Source of the DNA: Anarhynchus alexandrinus
Taxonomy: Eukaryota; Chordata; Aves; Charadriiformes; Charadriidae
DNA length: 64,000 nucleotides
Reading direction: 5' to 3'
Assembly: GCA_008711295.1 (NCBI GenBank)
Contig: VUYV01000149.1
Coordinates: 806,001-870,000 of the forward strand
The position numbers and the translations under genes are program-made. The stretch's first letter is position 1. Every line of letters begins with the position of its first letter. Positions 12,641 through 24,640 of the stretch are shown here, piece after piece. The notes beneath the pieces are model-generated. The model was not told the DNA's origin. It did not search any database and saw only the letters and a list, made by a program, of their open reading frames with translations.

Positions 12641-15600
12641 ATTAATTAAACTGAGATGCAGCAATGTTGTATATGCAAGACAGAAAAAGAAAGGCAGGTT
12701 GAGACAGGTATGACTGAGTTGTGGAACCTGCTGGAAATGATGAAATGGGTCTATTCCCAAATAATACAGTTAGAGGTACAAGATGTGAAGTTTTGAGACC
12801 AGGATTTTTTTGTGACATCAGAAAGCTGCAGGCTAGCTTCAGATTGTAGAATTTAATCAGCTTGGTATCAATTTGATGTTACGACAGGAATTAAATTGTT
12901 GGATAGAAATTAAATTGACTCATTTGAGTTGAAGCTGAATAACTGGAGTGAAAGGAAGTAGCTGGAGAAATCACAAGCAGTGTGGAAGACAAGATCTCAA
13001 TATTAATCAAAGAAAAAGATGACGTCTATGTCAAAAACTAACTTGGTCAATATAGGGTTGCAGAAGCTGAAAGCAGACCAAAGAGGCACTTTGAGAAAGT
13101 GTTAGCCCCTATTGGAATATGAATGATCAGAATTGTAGCTGAAGAAGGAAAATTGTGCCAGAATTGGGCCATTTCAAAAAGGAATTTAAGTTGTAGAAAT
13201 TATAAGAGAAATAATAAAAGAAAAGATAAATTGTAGAAGGGACTTGACTTCTGGATGTATATCATTTGTTGCTAACACTGTTCTGGGAGATAATTGAGCA
13301 ATTTTTCACCAACAGGTTTATGGTGTTTGCTGAACAGGTTTGTTTTGCATCAGGTACTTATAACAGTAAAAGGCAAGTCATGAGTTGTTTGTATTCTTAT
13401 CTCTCTCTTTCTGGGATGGAAGATCAGACAAAGAGCCCTTGCTGGCCAAAACACAGAGGCTAGAGCTCTATTTTTCCCTCTGATTGACATTGGATGTGAA
13501 GTAGCAGCTTGTGATGTTGGTAGTTTGCAGCATTCCATGACATGCTGTGGCAGTTTTCTGTTGATATTTTTTTGTTTGTTTGTTTGATTGGATAGGTGTC
13601 TTTGATGTGCAATTTATCTAGAATGACCACAGTGTGGTGGCAAGCTCTGCACCAAAAACTTTCTATTTTGCATACTGTTTATTTTAACCAAGGAATAAAT
13701 GACTGTTAAATCAATGACATCTCCAACTCTTTATTCTACCGCCTTATATCCTGTTCTCTTTCTGCACAGATGCCATGCTGCGTTTTTCCAGTATGTCATC
13801 TGAGGCACCTGAATGTGTCACAAATCTCTAGCCTACAGAATAAACTTAAACTTCTCCTGTTATTCTTGTTCCCAACCACACTTGTTAATCCTGTCAGTCT
13901 ATTAAATTTCACCAAAAGAGGTGACCTTTTTCATTTTTGCCTCTCTTCACATATTCATGCCACATCTGAGTTTTCTCTGCCTTCTACACCTAAATAACAG
14001 CCAATTCTTTCAAGTGCTTAGAAAGTTGTTCAGTGTTATAGCCTTATGCCTCCCTGATTGCTATATCCTCCTACTTCCTTAATAAACCTCTGTCAGTGTC
14101 TGGAAAAGGAGAAGACAGGAGAGTTTTACAAGTGTGCCTAGTAAAATTACAGTCCACAATGACTGCCCAAACCACAATGCCACCTTTGTTTATGCTCACC
14201 CACAGAATCTCTCTCCTCATGTTCTCTCTCAGTCAAAATTCCCATCCAGGTCTGAATCTCTTGCCCATCAAAATGGAAAAGAAGTGATGAAATAAATGGC
14301 TTTGTGCCTCTTCTACACTCCTGCATGGTCTTGCATAGCTTGTGAGAGGAAAGAGACACACTGTAGTTCATATTGTGACAACCACAGCTGTCACCAGCCA
14401 TTGTGGTGGTCAAGAACTGCAAAATCATACCAAATCCCTGGTTCTACTCCTAGCAAGGAAGAGTCTAGCTGAAAGATGAGAGGCACAGAATTGCGGGTAT
14501 ACTGTTTTGTCTCCACCTATGGGAACTTACAGTCCAGGGAAGTTTTCTTGCCAAAGGCCAGATGTGCATTGCTGACTTTTTAATATCACCAGTAGAAAAC
14601 ATGCCTTTGCCACCAAGAATTAAGAGTCTTGATAAACTAGATGGCTCAGCTTCTCACTGTGTCTCACTTCCCACTGAAATAACTCATTGTTCTCTGTATT
14701 CTAGCACAGTCACTAACTTCACCAAAACAGGCATCTCTTTCTTTCCTTTCTGTCTCCAAGTTAAATACTGGAAGTGGGAAGGAGAAACGAATGGAGAAGC
14801 TGGTTCAGGCATGCAGATTTGGTGGGGAATATGGGGGCATAAGAAGGACAAGGCAAGGAGAAAACAAATGCTACACAGTAATGGATGAGCTACTGACATA
14901 TACAGTCTCATGTTTTACAGATTGTATATCTCTTCTTGCCATACACCTCGCGTTTCCTTCATGAAGACCCAAGTGAAAGGGCATCAGCTAATAAACACGG
15001 ACAATACTCATACTCCTACCTGGGCAGAATATGCAAGGATCCTATATACCACCAGCCTGTGGTACTGCAGCTCCACAGGCACTTGACAGTGGGTTTTTTT
15101 TGGTGGGAGGGTTCAAAACCAGGGTAATTTATCAGAAATAAATCCTTCTTACCAGCTACAGGATCATTTCACTTGATTAGCATTAGCATCTATTAGTGGT
15201 TACTTGCATCATTTGTTCTACTGTTTCCTGCCTTTCAGTGTGATAGCCTCTATTTAGAATACTTGAGTCCAGCTTCTCTCTAGTGTGATCAGCTTCTCTC
15301 TAGTATCTGACACACTCGCTCTCTTCCCCTTATTTCATGCTCTAGTTTGTTTTCTAATTCAGTTCTGCCATGAGGAGCCACTTCCTCCTTGTGATAGAGA
15401 AGCTGTAATGATAATCGTCTTTTGCAAAGCAATTCAAGGTAACTAATCAGAATAATGATAGCAGCAGCTGCAACTTTAAATGAAGTTAAAAACCATCAAC
15501 CTCATGGTAATCATTGTCTTAAAGATAAAAATTCAGTTCAATAAATTATCGTAATCAGTGCACAATGGGCCTTACATTCTTTGCCACTTTAAGGGAGATA

Positions 15601-17150
15601 CACAGGAGTTCATTCGTTTGCTGGTTGTCATATCAAAGGGCTTATATTTAATAGTTGCAGAGTTGCACCTGCTCTCTGAAGCCTTCAAACTAAAATACCA
15701 TCCTTAAAGCAGTGGACCATGTTTTCTGCAAAATCTAGATAGTTTCAGCAGCTCTCACCCTTACAGGCTCACAGAAGAGCATGCAATGCTTTCAGCCTAA
15801 TTACTTGAAACACCATGAGGACCAAACTCATTTAGGGCACACATGAAAAGCTGACAAAGGATCAATTTCTTAACTGGAATAACTGGTAGGTAAGGTAGGA
15901 ATGGAAACAGGGAGACTGAAAAAAATTACCAAATTTGGAAACTTTTATGTCTTTGCATTCTGGCTGTAAAAGTGGGACGTTGTTGACAGCATCACCAAAA
16001 AGTACTGTCCTCAAACTTGTTATGAGTCCTATTTTGAGCTTAGATCTTGGACCTTGTGTTAACTTTGTTACACTCTAAGAGCTGTCCCCATGTGTTACCA
16101 ACCAGCTTTCCTCTACCTCATGAAAGCCGCAAAGGGCATTTGAAATATGTCCTACCTGAAGTTCCGAAATGTGAATGGTGCTTTCTCCCAAACACCGGAG
16201 CAGGCTAAGGGACCACAGCAAGAAGCCCAAACACTGCAGTCCCAAAATACAATAGTTCACTGGCAAAACTGCACTGACATTTTCTCCATGATCAGCAGTC
16301 CTGCAGAACTGCTGCTCTTGTGGGTGGTATTTGATTCTTCTCTCGGTACTTCTTTTTCTGTTCTTTGTTGTCATGCATGAGAGCCCTAGTTGTATGGGGC
16401 CTGTTTCCATTGGTGTCAGCAACATGGAAATTCTGTATCTTCTAATTGTGTGTATTGCAAGATGTCTCCAACTTACAGCCCACATTGCCATAATAAATGA
16501 TTCATCCCCGGGTTATGTGTTGGGCACTGCCCCTCCTAAGGATGCAGCACAGGATGCTCTTCTAAATGCACAGAGACAGACATTTGCCTGCTTATTGGAG
16601 GCTCAAGTGTTTTTTCTGCATTGCCTTGTGATGACAAATTTTCTTTGAAATCCTAAATAAGGCTGTTTCCAGTGTAAACAATCTGTCTTTAGCTGGAGGT
16701 ACACATAAAAATGCTTTGAGGAAGTTCCTACTGCTCTTGCAATATCATGCTGAGAATATTTTGTGCTATTCCCAGCAGATCTTACTATTATTTCTGTAAA
16801 TATTTGCTCTAAGGAATAGCAAACAAAATTTTGGAAGACTGTAAAAGCATTATTCAAAATCATGGTTAATATTCAAGGAATGTCCTCTTCAGTCACTATC
16901 TACTCTCCCCCTGGCTTCTTTTTTTCTTTCTGGCAAAATTGTGTGAATTTGAATTCAGTTTCTGTATCAAAAAATATAACAGGTGTACGAACACCCATAC
17001 AAACATATCTCTATAATTTGTATGGCAGCTATATCAAAGGACTACGTGCTCTGTTAGCTGCCGTACATCAACAGAAGAAAGTACTTTTCCCTGAGAATGT
17101 ACAATATCATGATTAAAGGTAAACAAACAGTAATCAAGAGACAAAGTGGT
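12641..17150. other. Non-coding unique sequence
   Basis: No gene is supported. The longest frame (minus strand, 16075-16491, 138 codons) has no recognisable domain. The stretch 15379-15580 is rich in TAAT, TGATAA and AATCAG words and free of low-complexity DNA, the usual look of a conserved non-coding element, but conservation cannot be judged from one sequence. Confidence 0.7.
15270..15304. repeat. 15-bp direct repeat at 20-bp spacing
   Basis: CAGCTTCTCTCTAGT occurs exactly twice, starting at 15270 and 15290, separated by GTGAT. A recent small tandem duplication. Confidence 0.85.
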
Positions 17151-17255
17151 CTCCATTTTCAAGCTGAAGAATGAGAAGTAGCTTGCACATGGTTACACCA
17201 GTAATCTGGCAGAGCTGTGAGCCAAAACTAAGTCTTGAGTGAAGTCCTCTAATGG
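17151..17255 (+). mobile_element. MIR-like (CORE-SINE) fragment, decayed
   Basis: The stretch reads in MIR order: a CATTTTC...GAAGAATGAGAAG portion, then GTAGCTTGCACATGGTTACA, then TGGCAGAGCTGTGAGCCAAA, then AAGTCTTGAGT. This parallels the MIR core (acttgcccaaggtcacacag, then ggcagagctgggatt). Divergence is heavy, as expected for an element inactive since early amniote history. The identification is by eye only. Confidence 0.5.
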
Positions 17256-20200
17256 TCATATGTGTTTGTGTTAGGACACTCCTTTCTGTAGCAGGCACAT
17301 TGTGCAAGTGAAAAAAAATAATAATCTAATGCATTCTATTCAGGCACTCTCTAATATATTGCATAAGAGATCACAATAATCTATAGGCTTATAAAAGGTT
17401 CTTTGATTTATATTTAGCTTTAACTTAATTTTTTATAAGTATCATGAAGAGACTTATAAGCGTGAAACTGTTTTCAAAATGAAAATAAATTCAATAACTG
17501 CTATTCTGTAATATAAATTAAATTTAGACATAGGGAAAAAAAAGATCATCTCAGATGGGTGTGATCCAGCCAAAGAGCATCAATATTTGAATTTCAAAAT
17601 CCTGAACTGGCCACTCTTCAACATGCACGTCTCAGAAATTAGATCCTAATAATTTTAAAAATAGTGTTTGACTTGTTTGGGGCACAACTTTAAAAGATCA
17701 TGCTTTCAAACTTTTAAAATTGCAATTATCATGGTTAGAAATTCATTTAAAGTCTTTAATGAAAGCTGAGATTCCCATGTAATCACTTAGCTCCAGTAGA
17801 CGGGCTTTAAGAATTACACTGTAAACACAAACCTCATGCTATAACATGAAGCCTGGTAAGGCTCGGGAATTAATCAAAGAGATCACTGATAAACTGATTG
17901 CTATTCTTAATGTTATCATCGTTTATCTCTCTGCTGGGGAGGGCAGAAAAAACTTCATTGTTATCTGAGGAACTATTTCTGCTTACATGAAAGTTAATGC
18001 AATGCTCTGCCTCCTACTTACTTTCTCTTTGAAACAGGCTGAGCTCCATCTAAGTTCTCTGAAATATTTCCTTCTCTGAGGTCTCTCTCCTAATTCTTTC
18101 TGTCCATTCTGCAACTGCTCCCACCTAGGTACTTGTGAAACCCTGTTGGGGAACAGTGGGGAAAAGGGTTTGGTAGCCTACATCCATCTATTTAACAACT
18201 AACATCTGCGATTCTCATTTTGTCCTCTTCTCTCTCCAATCCTCATAGCAGCTCCCTAATTACAGCACTGCTGTTAGGATGAAGGTTTTTTAAGTATTCT
18301 GACATCTTCCCAAGTCTGGTGAATAGATTTAATAATTAGACAATGGGATTTTTCTATTCCTGCCCACCCGCACCCCCTTCACTGACTGTTGCTTGTGATT
18401 CTATTATTATCTGGCATATTCCAACAATGTTCTTCCCTTCAAAGGATTTTGAAGAGTGCAGCAAAATATCAGAGAAGTAATTCAAATGTCAGAAGGAAAG
18501 GACAATGGGACCTTATGTTCATTTCACCACATAAACAATCCCAAAGTGCTTTGTGTCTTAACATACCATTCCTAAGTAACATAATAATTTTACATGCTCA
18601 TATTCAGAGCTGGAATGAAGTCTCTTCTTTGTTGTTATTCATACATAGAGATTAAATTGGAGTGCTTATCCACAGAAATTACTGTTAGTGATTTCAAATT
18701 TTTTTTAATATATGCTGTATGGATTCCACTGATTTGACTTCTCATCTGCTTACAGTGCTTATCTGACTATCTTCTAACTCGCAATCACAGTCTAAGTTTT
18801 CCAGACTAGTAAAAAGAACATACTGCATGTGCTACATAAATACTAAACATCGATATCTGTGATGCACGTTTTATTTGAGAAGGTAATAGTTTGAAAGACC
18901 TTCCAAAACATCATAGAGGAAATCAAGCAGATAAACTCTGTTTCTTAATGTTGTTTCAGCTGTTTAAAAGTTGTTTTACTTTATAAGAGTCTATGCAGTG
19001 AAGCAGAGAGACAGAAATGTATGGGTCTATGCATTGCTCTTGTCCTCAACAGTGCTACTTCGTCATCGTCTATGTCCTCTCTGGACGAACTGAATCAATA
19101 CAGGGAAGTTGCACTCTCATTCACATGTCAAGCTTGTAATTCCTCCACACATCAGCATCGGAGAGAAATTAAGTAAACTCCAAAAGCAGGAGTATTTCTT
19201 GTTTTGCGTGCTGTAAATATCATGCAATATAGCTTGCAAATAGGAAAAAAAAAATCAACCTATAGTGCATAAAACACAACTGAATCCCCCCTCCCTTTAT
19301 TGCACAGACAGTCTAAGCTGGCTAAAATATTAAATGCAAGGAAGAGAGTAAAGTTCTCCGGAGTCCAGGCTTATCCTTATCTCAAGCTCCACAAGTCTGG
19401 TCTAATGCCACAGACACAAGACACATTTTTTAGGACGGAAATTATGGGAAAGATCAGAGGACAAAAGAAAAACTTACTTTCCTCCAGAAGTCAGAAATCT
19501 GACTTATATAGGTGCCTTTTTTGTATAATTTCAGCTCGCTGACTAGAAATTAAGAATTATATTGGGGGGGGGGATCCAAATATGCAAAAATTTCTTTATA
19601 TTCTGTATACAGATGAAAGAGAGTATTTTGAACTAAAATGAAAGAGACCCTCCCCCAGAACAAAAGGGCTGCTAAGTGATGCAATTGAATTTTAGCAATG
19701 GTTTCTAGACACTAGGTTGTCTCTGACTCCAATCTATCTAGAGGACAGATAATTGTGTTTTTTTCAGTTTTGTTTATATGCATATGTGCTTCTCCTCCTT
19801 TGAGTCTAAAAGGAGGAGGACTTCTTTGCATCCTTACAAAACTTTGTCTCTGAAAGAGGTCTCTGAACTTGTGACCAGTTTCTAGATGTGAGTAAATGAA
19901 TACAATTGCTCTTCTTATCATTTTCACATCAAGCTTTCAGCAGTTGAACAATTCCTTGAGTTTGAGTTGTTATAGTCTAGGTATCATCAAAAGGGATTCT
20001 TCTTTGACAGAGCAAATGCTGGCAGGTACCAAATGAGGTCAGTTCTCTTTGTTTATATCAATAACCTAAAAAGGGACATACCACTATTAGGAATTATTGA
20101 TCAGTAGACATGAAGGCACTGATTAAAATTTCATTTAATTCACTGGTGTGAGATTTTTTTTTAAAAACTGAGAGGATACTGGCACAGAGAAAATTCTTTA

Positions 20201-20811
20201 TGCAGTCTTTGTAGCTCACTTGATCATCCCGAGATGTATGTTCAATGTGCTAATTAATCATCATTCCAAAAGTTTTTTAACAATTGCAAATGAAGAATAT
20301 CACTTTGTATTCTAAATGGGATACATCATCCCCCAGAAGATGGGCAGAGTTCACAAAATTGATTGTAGGGTGTTTAGGAGTTAATATACAGCAGGTTTAA
20401 ACTTATGCTCTGTTAAATTATGTTCAAAACAGCCTGTAGGGCCGGGGGGGGAAGTAAGCCCTTTTGTAGCCTGAAGGTTAATTATCTACACGATGTTAGT
20501 AAGACTAGATACAGCACCACTGGCAATTCAACATCTGAAGCTGACATTAATGGATTTGCAAGGAGCTGTGGGTACACTGAGGCTTATTAAAAAGGGAATG
20601 TATTTCAGTATTTTGGAGTGGAGGAGCAATACAGAGCAGTATGGAGCAGAAAGTTGGTCACTGAAAGAAAAATAGTTCTTGGTTGTTTCCCTCCGCTCAA
20701 ATCCAAGAGAAGCACCGGAAGTGCAATCACTGAGTACCTCTTAAAATGTTTTTTTATTTATTTTATTTTTTCCAGACTATAATTTTCTGAAACATTAATT
20801 TAAGTTCTCTT

Positions 20812-20836
20812 AAAAAAAAAAAATATATATATATAT
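20812..20836. repeat. A12 tract joined to (TA)n
   Basis: A run of A followed by about seven alternating TA steps. About 40 bases upstream is a T-rich tract (20747-20772). Simple low-complexity DNA. Confidence 0.9.
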
Positions 20837-22469
20837 GTAGAAACTGAGCCTATGCTCGTGAAAGAGAAAGCAGAACAACTTTTCTGGAGCCAGAGCCATT
20901 TTGGAGTCAAATTTTCTGTTAAATAATTAGAAAGGCTGTGGACACTGGGCTTCACAGTATCATATTTAGATCCAGCATTACCTATCTTACATTCCTTTGC
21001 TGCTTTTGATATGTTATCTTCTGAAGATAATCTAGCATTTTGTTGCTTATTATCATGACAGTGAGCAGTGTACTCTAATTTTGCAGAGACATTAAAGGAT
21101 TGTAGCTGTTTAGCGGCTCTCTAGAGTAGTCACATAAAATGCTGTTTCTCATGTTTGTCCTGTGACCCATACTTTTTCAGGGCTTTATGCTTTGTAACTT
21201 CAGCTTAGACTGCAGCAAAAGAGTGGATCATTTTTGCTTTGATCACTTTGTTGAGGGTATGTACATCCTATCCCTTCTTTTCAGAGAACTCAGCAAAATT
21301 TGCTTTCCATTCTTCTTTCATGCTTTGCCTTCTTAATTAAAACCTTTTACAAGGCCATTCCCTTTTTATACTTGTTTAATTCTGAAACAACCATATCAAA
21401 AGAAATTACTAATGCACTTGGATTTGTATTTAATAATGAAATTAAAACCTTTCTGCTGTGGTGGCCTTCAGGTCTCTAATTTTCAGTTTTATTGGGAGAA
21501 GAGCTAAGCTACACATATGAGGTATTGTTTCTCCTTAGATAACAACCCAGCATGGTTGCAAATGAAACTAAACTCTCTCTCGGACTTTTTCTGTAAAAAG
21601 TCTCAATCTTACATTCTAAAAATAACCCTAGAAAATTACTAAGCTATCATCTTTGGCCACCTTAATGGACTATTTCTTTAATGCTTTGGATTTGAGAAAG
21701 TCAAAGGTTTTTCTAAGCATTATCCAACTGGTGCAGATAACCCGTTTGCAGTTTTTCAAGGTTTTAAAGTGAAAAAGTGTATGTATCTTGTCCTTCCCCT
21801 GCCCTCCCTTGAGCATATACAGAACCACAGAATTTACACTTTCCACTATAATGGCTATACTCCAAGGGAATAAAAAAATACAGTCTCAGAGGTTTTAGAC
21901 TGTCTACTCAGGTAAAGCTTCCAAAGTGATCTCTGTATTGCATTCTTTTTTTCTTTCTCCATCACCTAGATTGATCTGAACCAGGATTCACCCTTCAACA
22001 AACAGCAATATGATTAAAAAGAAAACAAACCCAAAACTTCAGAGCTGTCACTCTCTCACCAATCCTTATGTACTTAGAGTTACACAGGTACTACATGTGA
22101 GAAATAAATTGCTGGAGCAGTAGAATCAAGTCATTTATGTAAACACACTGGTAGATGCTTTGTAAGAAACATGCTTTTCTATGTTTGTGCACTGCCTTAG
22201 ACATGGACAAATAAGAAAGGTGTACCTCAGTTCAGACAAACCTCTCATCTACTATTTGATTAAATTCTGTGCCTTTTGTTGAGATATTTTTTAGTCGTGG
22301 CGTATGATTTGAGTTGCCAGTCTTCATGCTTTAAACTACCTACCAGTTTACTGTGAAATGCAATGCCAAAACATCTCAAATTGGTTTTGGATTACACAAA
22401 TATCTGTAATGCTTTGTTTATTATCAAATACTACCACATTCAATACCATGTGCTGTAGCCTTGCTTTGA

Positions 22470-22560
22470 TGCTACACTGGTGTAAATCCAAGGTACTCTT
22501 CTAAAGTGAACGGAGAAAGCATTAGATTTATCCTGCCAACATGAGATCAGAGCCTTGTCC
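22470..22560. repeat. Ancient amniote interspersed repeat, family not named
   Basis: CTACACTGGTGTAAATCCAA, then GGTACTCTTCTAAAGTGAAC, GGAGAAAGC and GAGATCAGAGCC follow the order of a low-copy palindromic repeat seen in turtle, crocodile and bird DNA (tacactggtgtaaatcc, then agtaactccactgaagtcaatgg, then agatcaga). I recognise the wording from experience but cannot give its library name. The copy is degraded. Confidence 0.45.
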
Positions 22561-24627
22561 AGTTGAACCGTTTTAAAGAGATGATTTTTATAAAGGAAAA
22601 GCTATGCAAAACTTGGAAGTGTGGTCTTAAGAGATATGCAGAGCAAAGTACTTAGTCAAGTTTGCCACGCATTTGATGAGCACCTAAATGCCCCCTGGCT
22701 TATTCCAGCAATACCTTTTTGTTGTCCGCACTCCACTAGTCTTCAAATCCCCTGCCGATAAGTTCGGTTTACTTCTAACTGCATGTGATCTGGTGATAGG
22801 TGAAGCTGGAATTTGGTCCTGAAACATATTTTGTCTTTGAAACTACGTCAAAAAAGATTGTACTACTGCATGAGCATCTTGGCTTATTCAAACTCTTAAA
22901 AGCTCTTCTAAGCTTGGTGTCTGTCTTTCCAAACAGCAGAGTTAGTTTTCTTTTGGCAGATAGCAGATTTAGCCTGTGTTTTGCCTGATGAGTCTACTGT
23001 AAATAATGGAGCAAAATCTCATGAGTTGACTCGGTCTGAAATACATAAGGTTCAGCACAAAGAGGGAGCTTTCTTTTGGCTATCACTATGCTTCAGCAAT
23101 TACCTTTCCAGAGGTTTGTTTTGTTTTTTTTTTTCTGCCTTTAGTTCATCTACCTGCACTGCTGTATGGACTGGTGCCTTGAGGGAAAGGTTTGCTCACA
23201 AGTGTAACCAGCATGTTTTTCATTCCAATAACTACTTGGGCTATTCTGCACTGTGAAGATTGACTTCTTAGCTGCTTCTGCAGCAGTAACTTCCACAAAT
23301 AAGGATGGCTTTGTCTCTATATAGGATGGAAGAGACGTATTTCATATTCACATAACCTTATTCTCGTTATTAATAGGTAACTCCATGGTACATGGTTAAT
23401 ACATGGCCTGCCAACATTTTTATAGGCTGATACAGCCCTTGACAAAAAATAATAAAAAAAAAATGCTCTTCGCACATGTATAATTTAGAGAGGATATGCA
23501 TGTCTTGTCTTTTCAAGACACAACACTTACATGGTCAAAAGCAGGATACAGAACAACTTGACTAAACCAACAGAAAGTGTACTAAAAAAATACTAATATC
23601 AGATTTACTTGCAATGTAATTTTAAAGCAATAAGCTTTTATGTGTGTAAGCTTTCTGGTCACCTAGACTGAGAACAATGTATATGAAGTCTTTTTCCACT
23701 TATATTTAAATGAATGCGAAAGGAAAACTCTAGCTTATCAACTGGGAACATTTCCAAATTCATTTTGCTTTTAAGGTCCTTGTGTATTTTTTTTTCTAAA
23801 AGTACAATTACCATATGACTGAGGCCTGCTGAGAATAAAAATGTTTGCTTTTGTATTAATTTTCAATGTCCTGTTTGTGCTGAGATTTTAAATAAGACCA
23901 AAAAAAAGCCACTGGATCTCTCACAGAATGAACAAGATGCATAATGGGATGTGACACTGTTAAATAACTTCATGGTGTTTTGTGAGGAAAGTATTCAGGT
24001 ATACTGAGGTCAAAGAGGAAATATATTCCCATTCTCTCACATCATGTACATACAGATTTCACCTCAGATGTAGTGCTGTATATTACACAATGGCATATAC
24101 TTAACTGGCCTGGCTTTGAGTTATTACACAGTGGCCTGTGTCCAGGAAATTACATGACTGTGGTGGGATTCATTCCCTCTCAAGTTCCCTTAGGTACTTG
24201 AGCCAAAGGTGAGACAACAGTTCCTCGTGGAAGGTGTCAGGAGGCTGTGCACATTTCTTTTTAGCAATCCTCGGGTCCAAATATTACATCGACTTTATTT
24301 CACCACCTAAACATTTGGATGCACTCCTGTCTAAACAAACATGGTGTGCAGTTTATATGTTCTGACTGCATGGAGTTATTTGATTATGTTTGAATAAGAC
24401 TCTCTTGCTATAAACCTCAGTTCCAAGTTCCAGCTATTTGCTGCTGAAGTTCTCTCTAAAATATCAGTGTACAGGTCCTTGTTTTAGAGAAGGGGACCAA
24501 CCTTTTCTGTCTTTTGCTTAGAACATCTAAAACTTGTCCCTTGTACAAGTTAACTCAATGTAAAAGACACCAAAAAGCATTTGTAGTAACACCAAACAAA
24601 CTAAGGAGGTGGGGAAACATGAACATT

Positions 24628-24640
24628 TGTGTGTGTGTGT
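24628..24640. repeat. (TG)6 microsatellite
   Basis: A short alternating TG run. Two shorter TG-rich tracts occur at about 36825-36890. Confidence 0.85.

Noticed and set aside
16075..16491. 138-codon minus-strand frame
   Set aside because: No recognisable domain or motif, overlapping frames are open on the other strand as well, and no paired splice sites were seen.
23501..23520. 7-bp-stem hairpin TGTCTTG/CAAGACA
   Set aside because: Too short for a microRNA or other structured RNA and common by chance.
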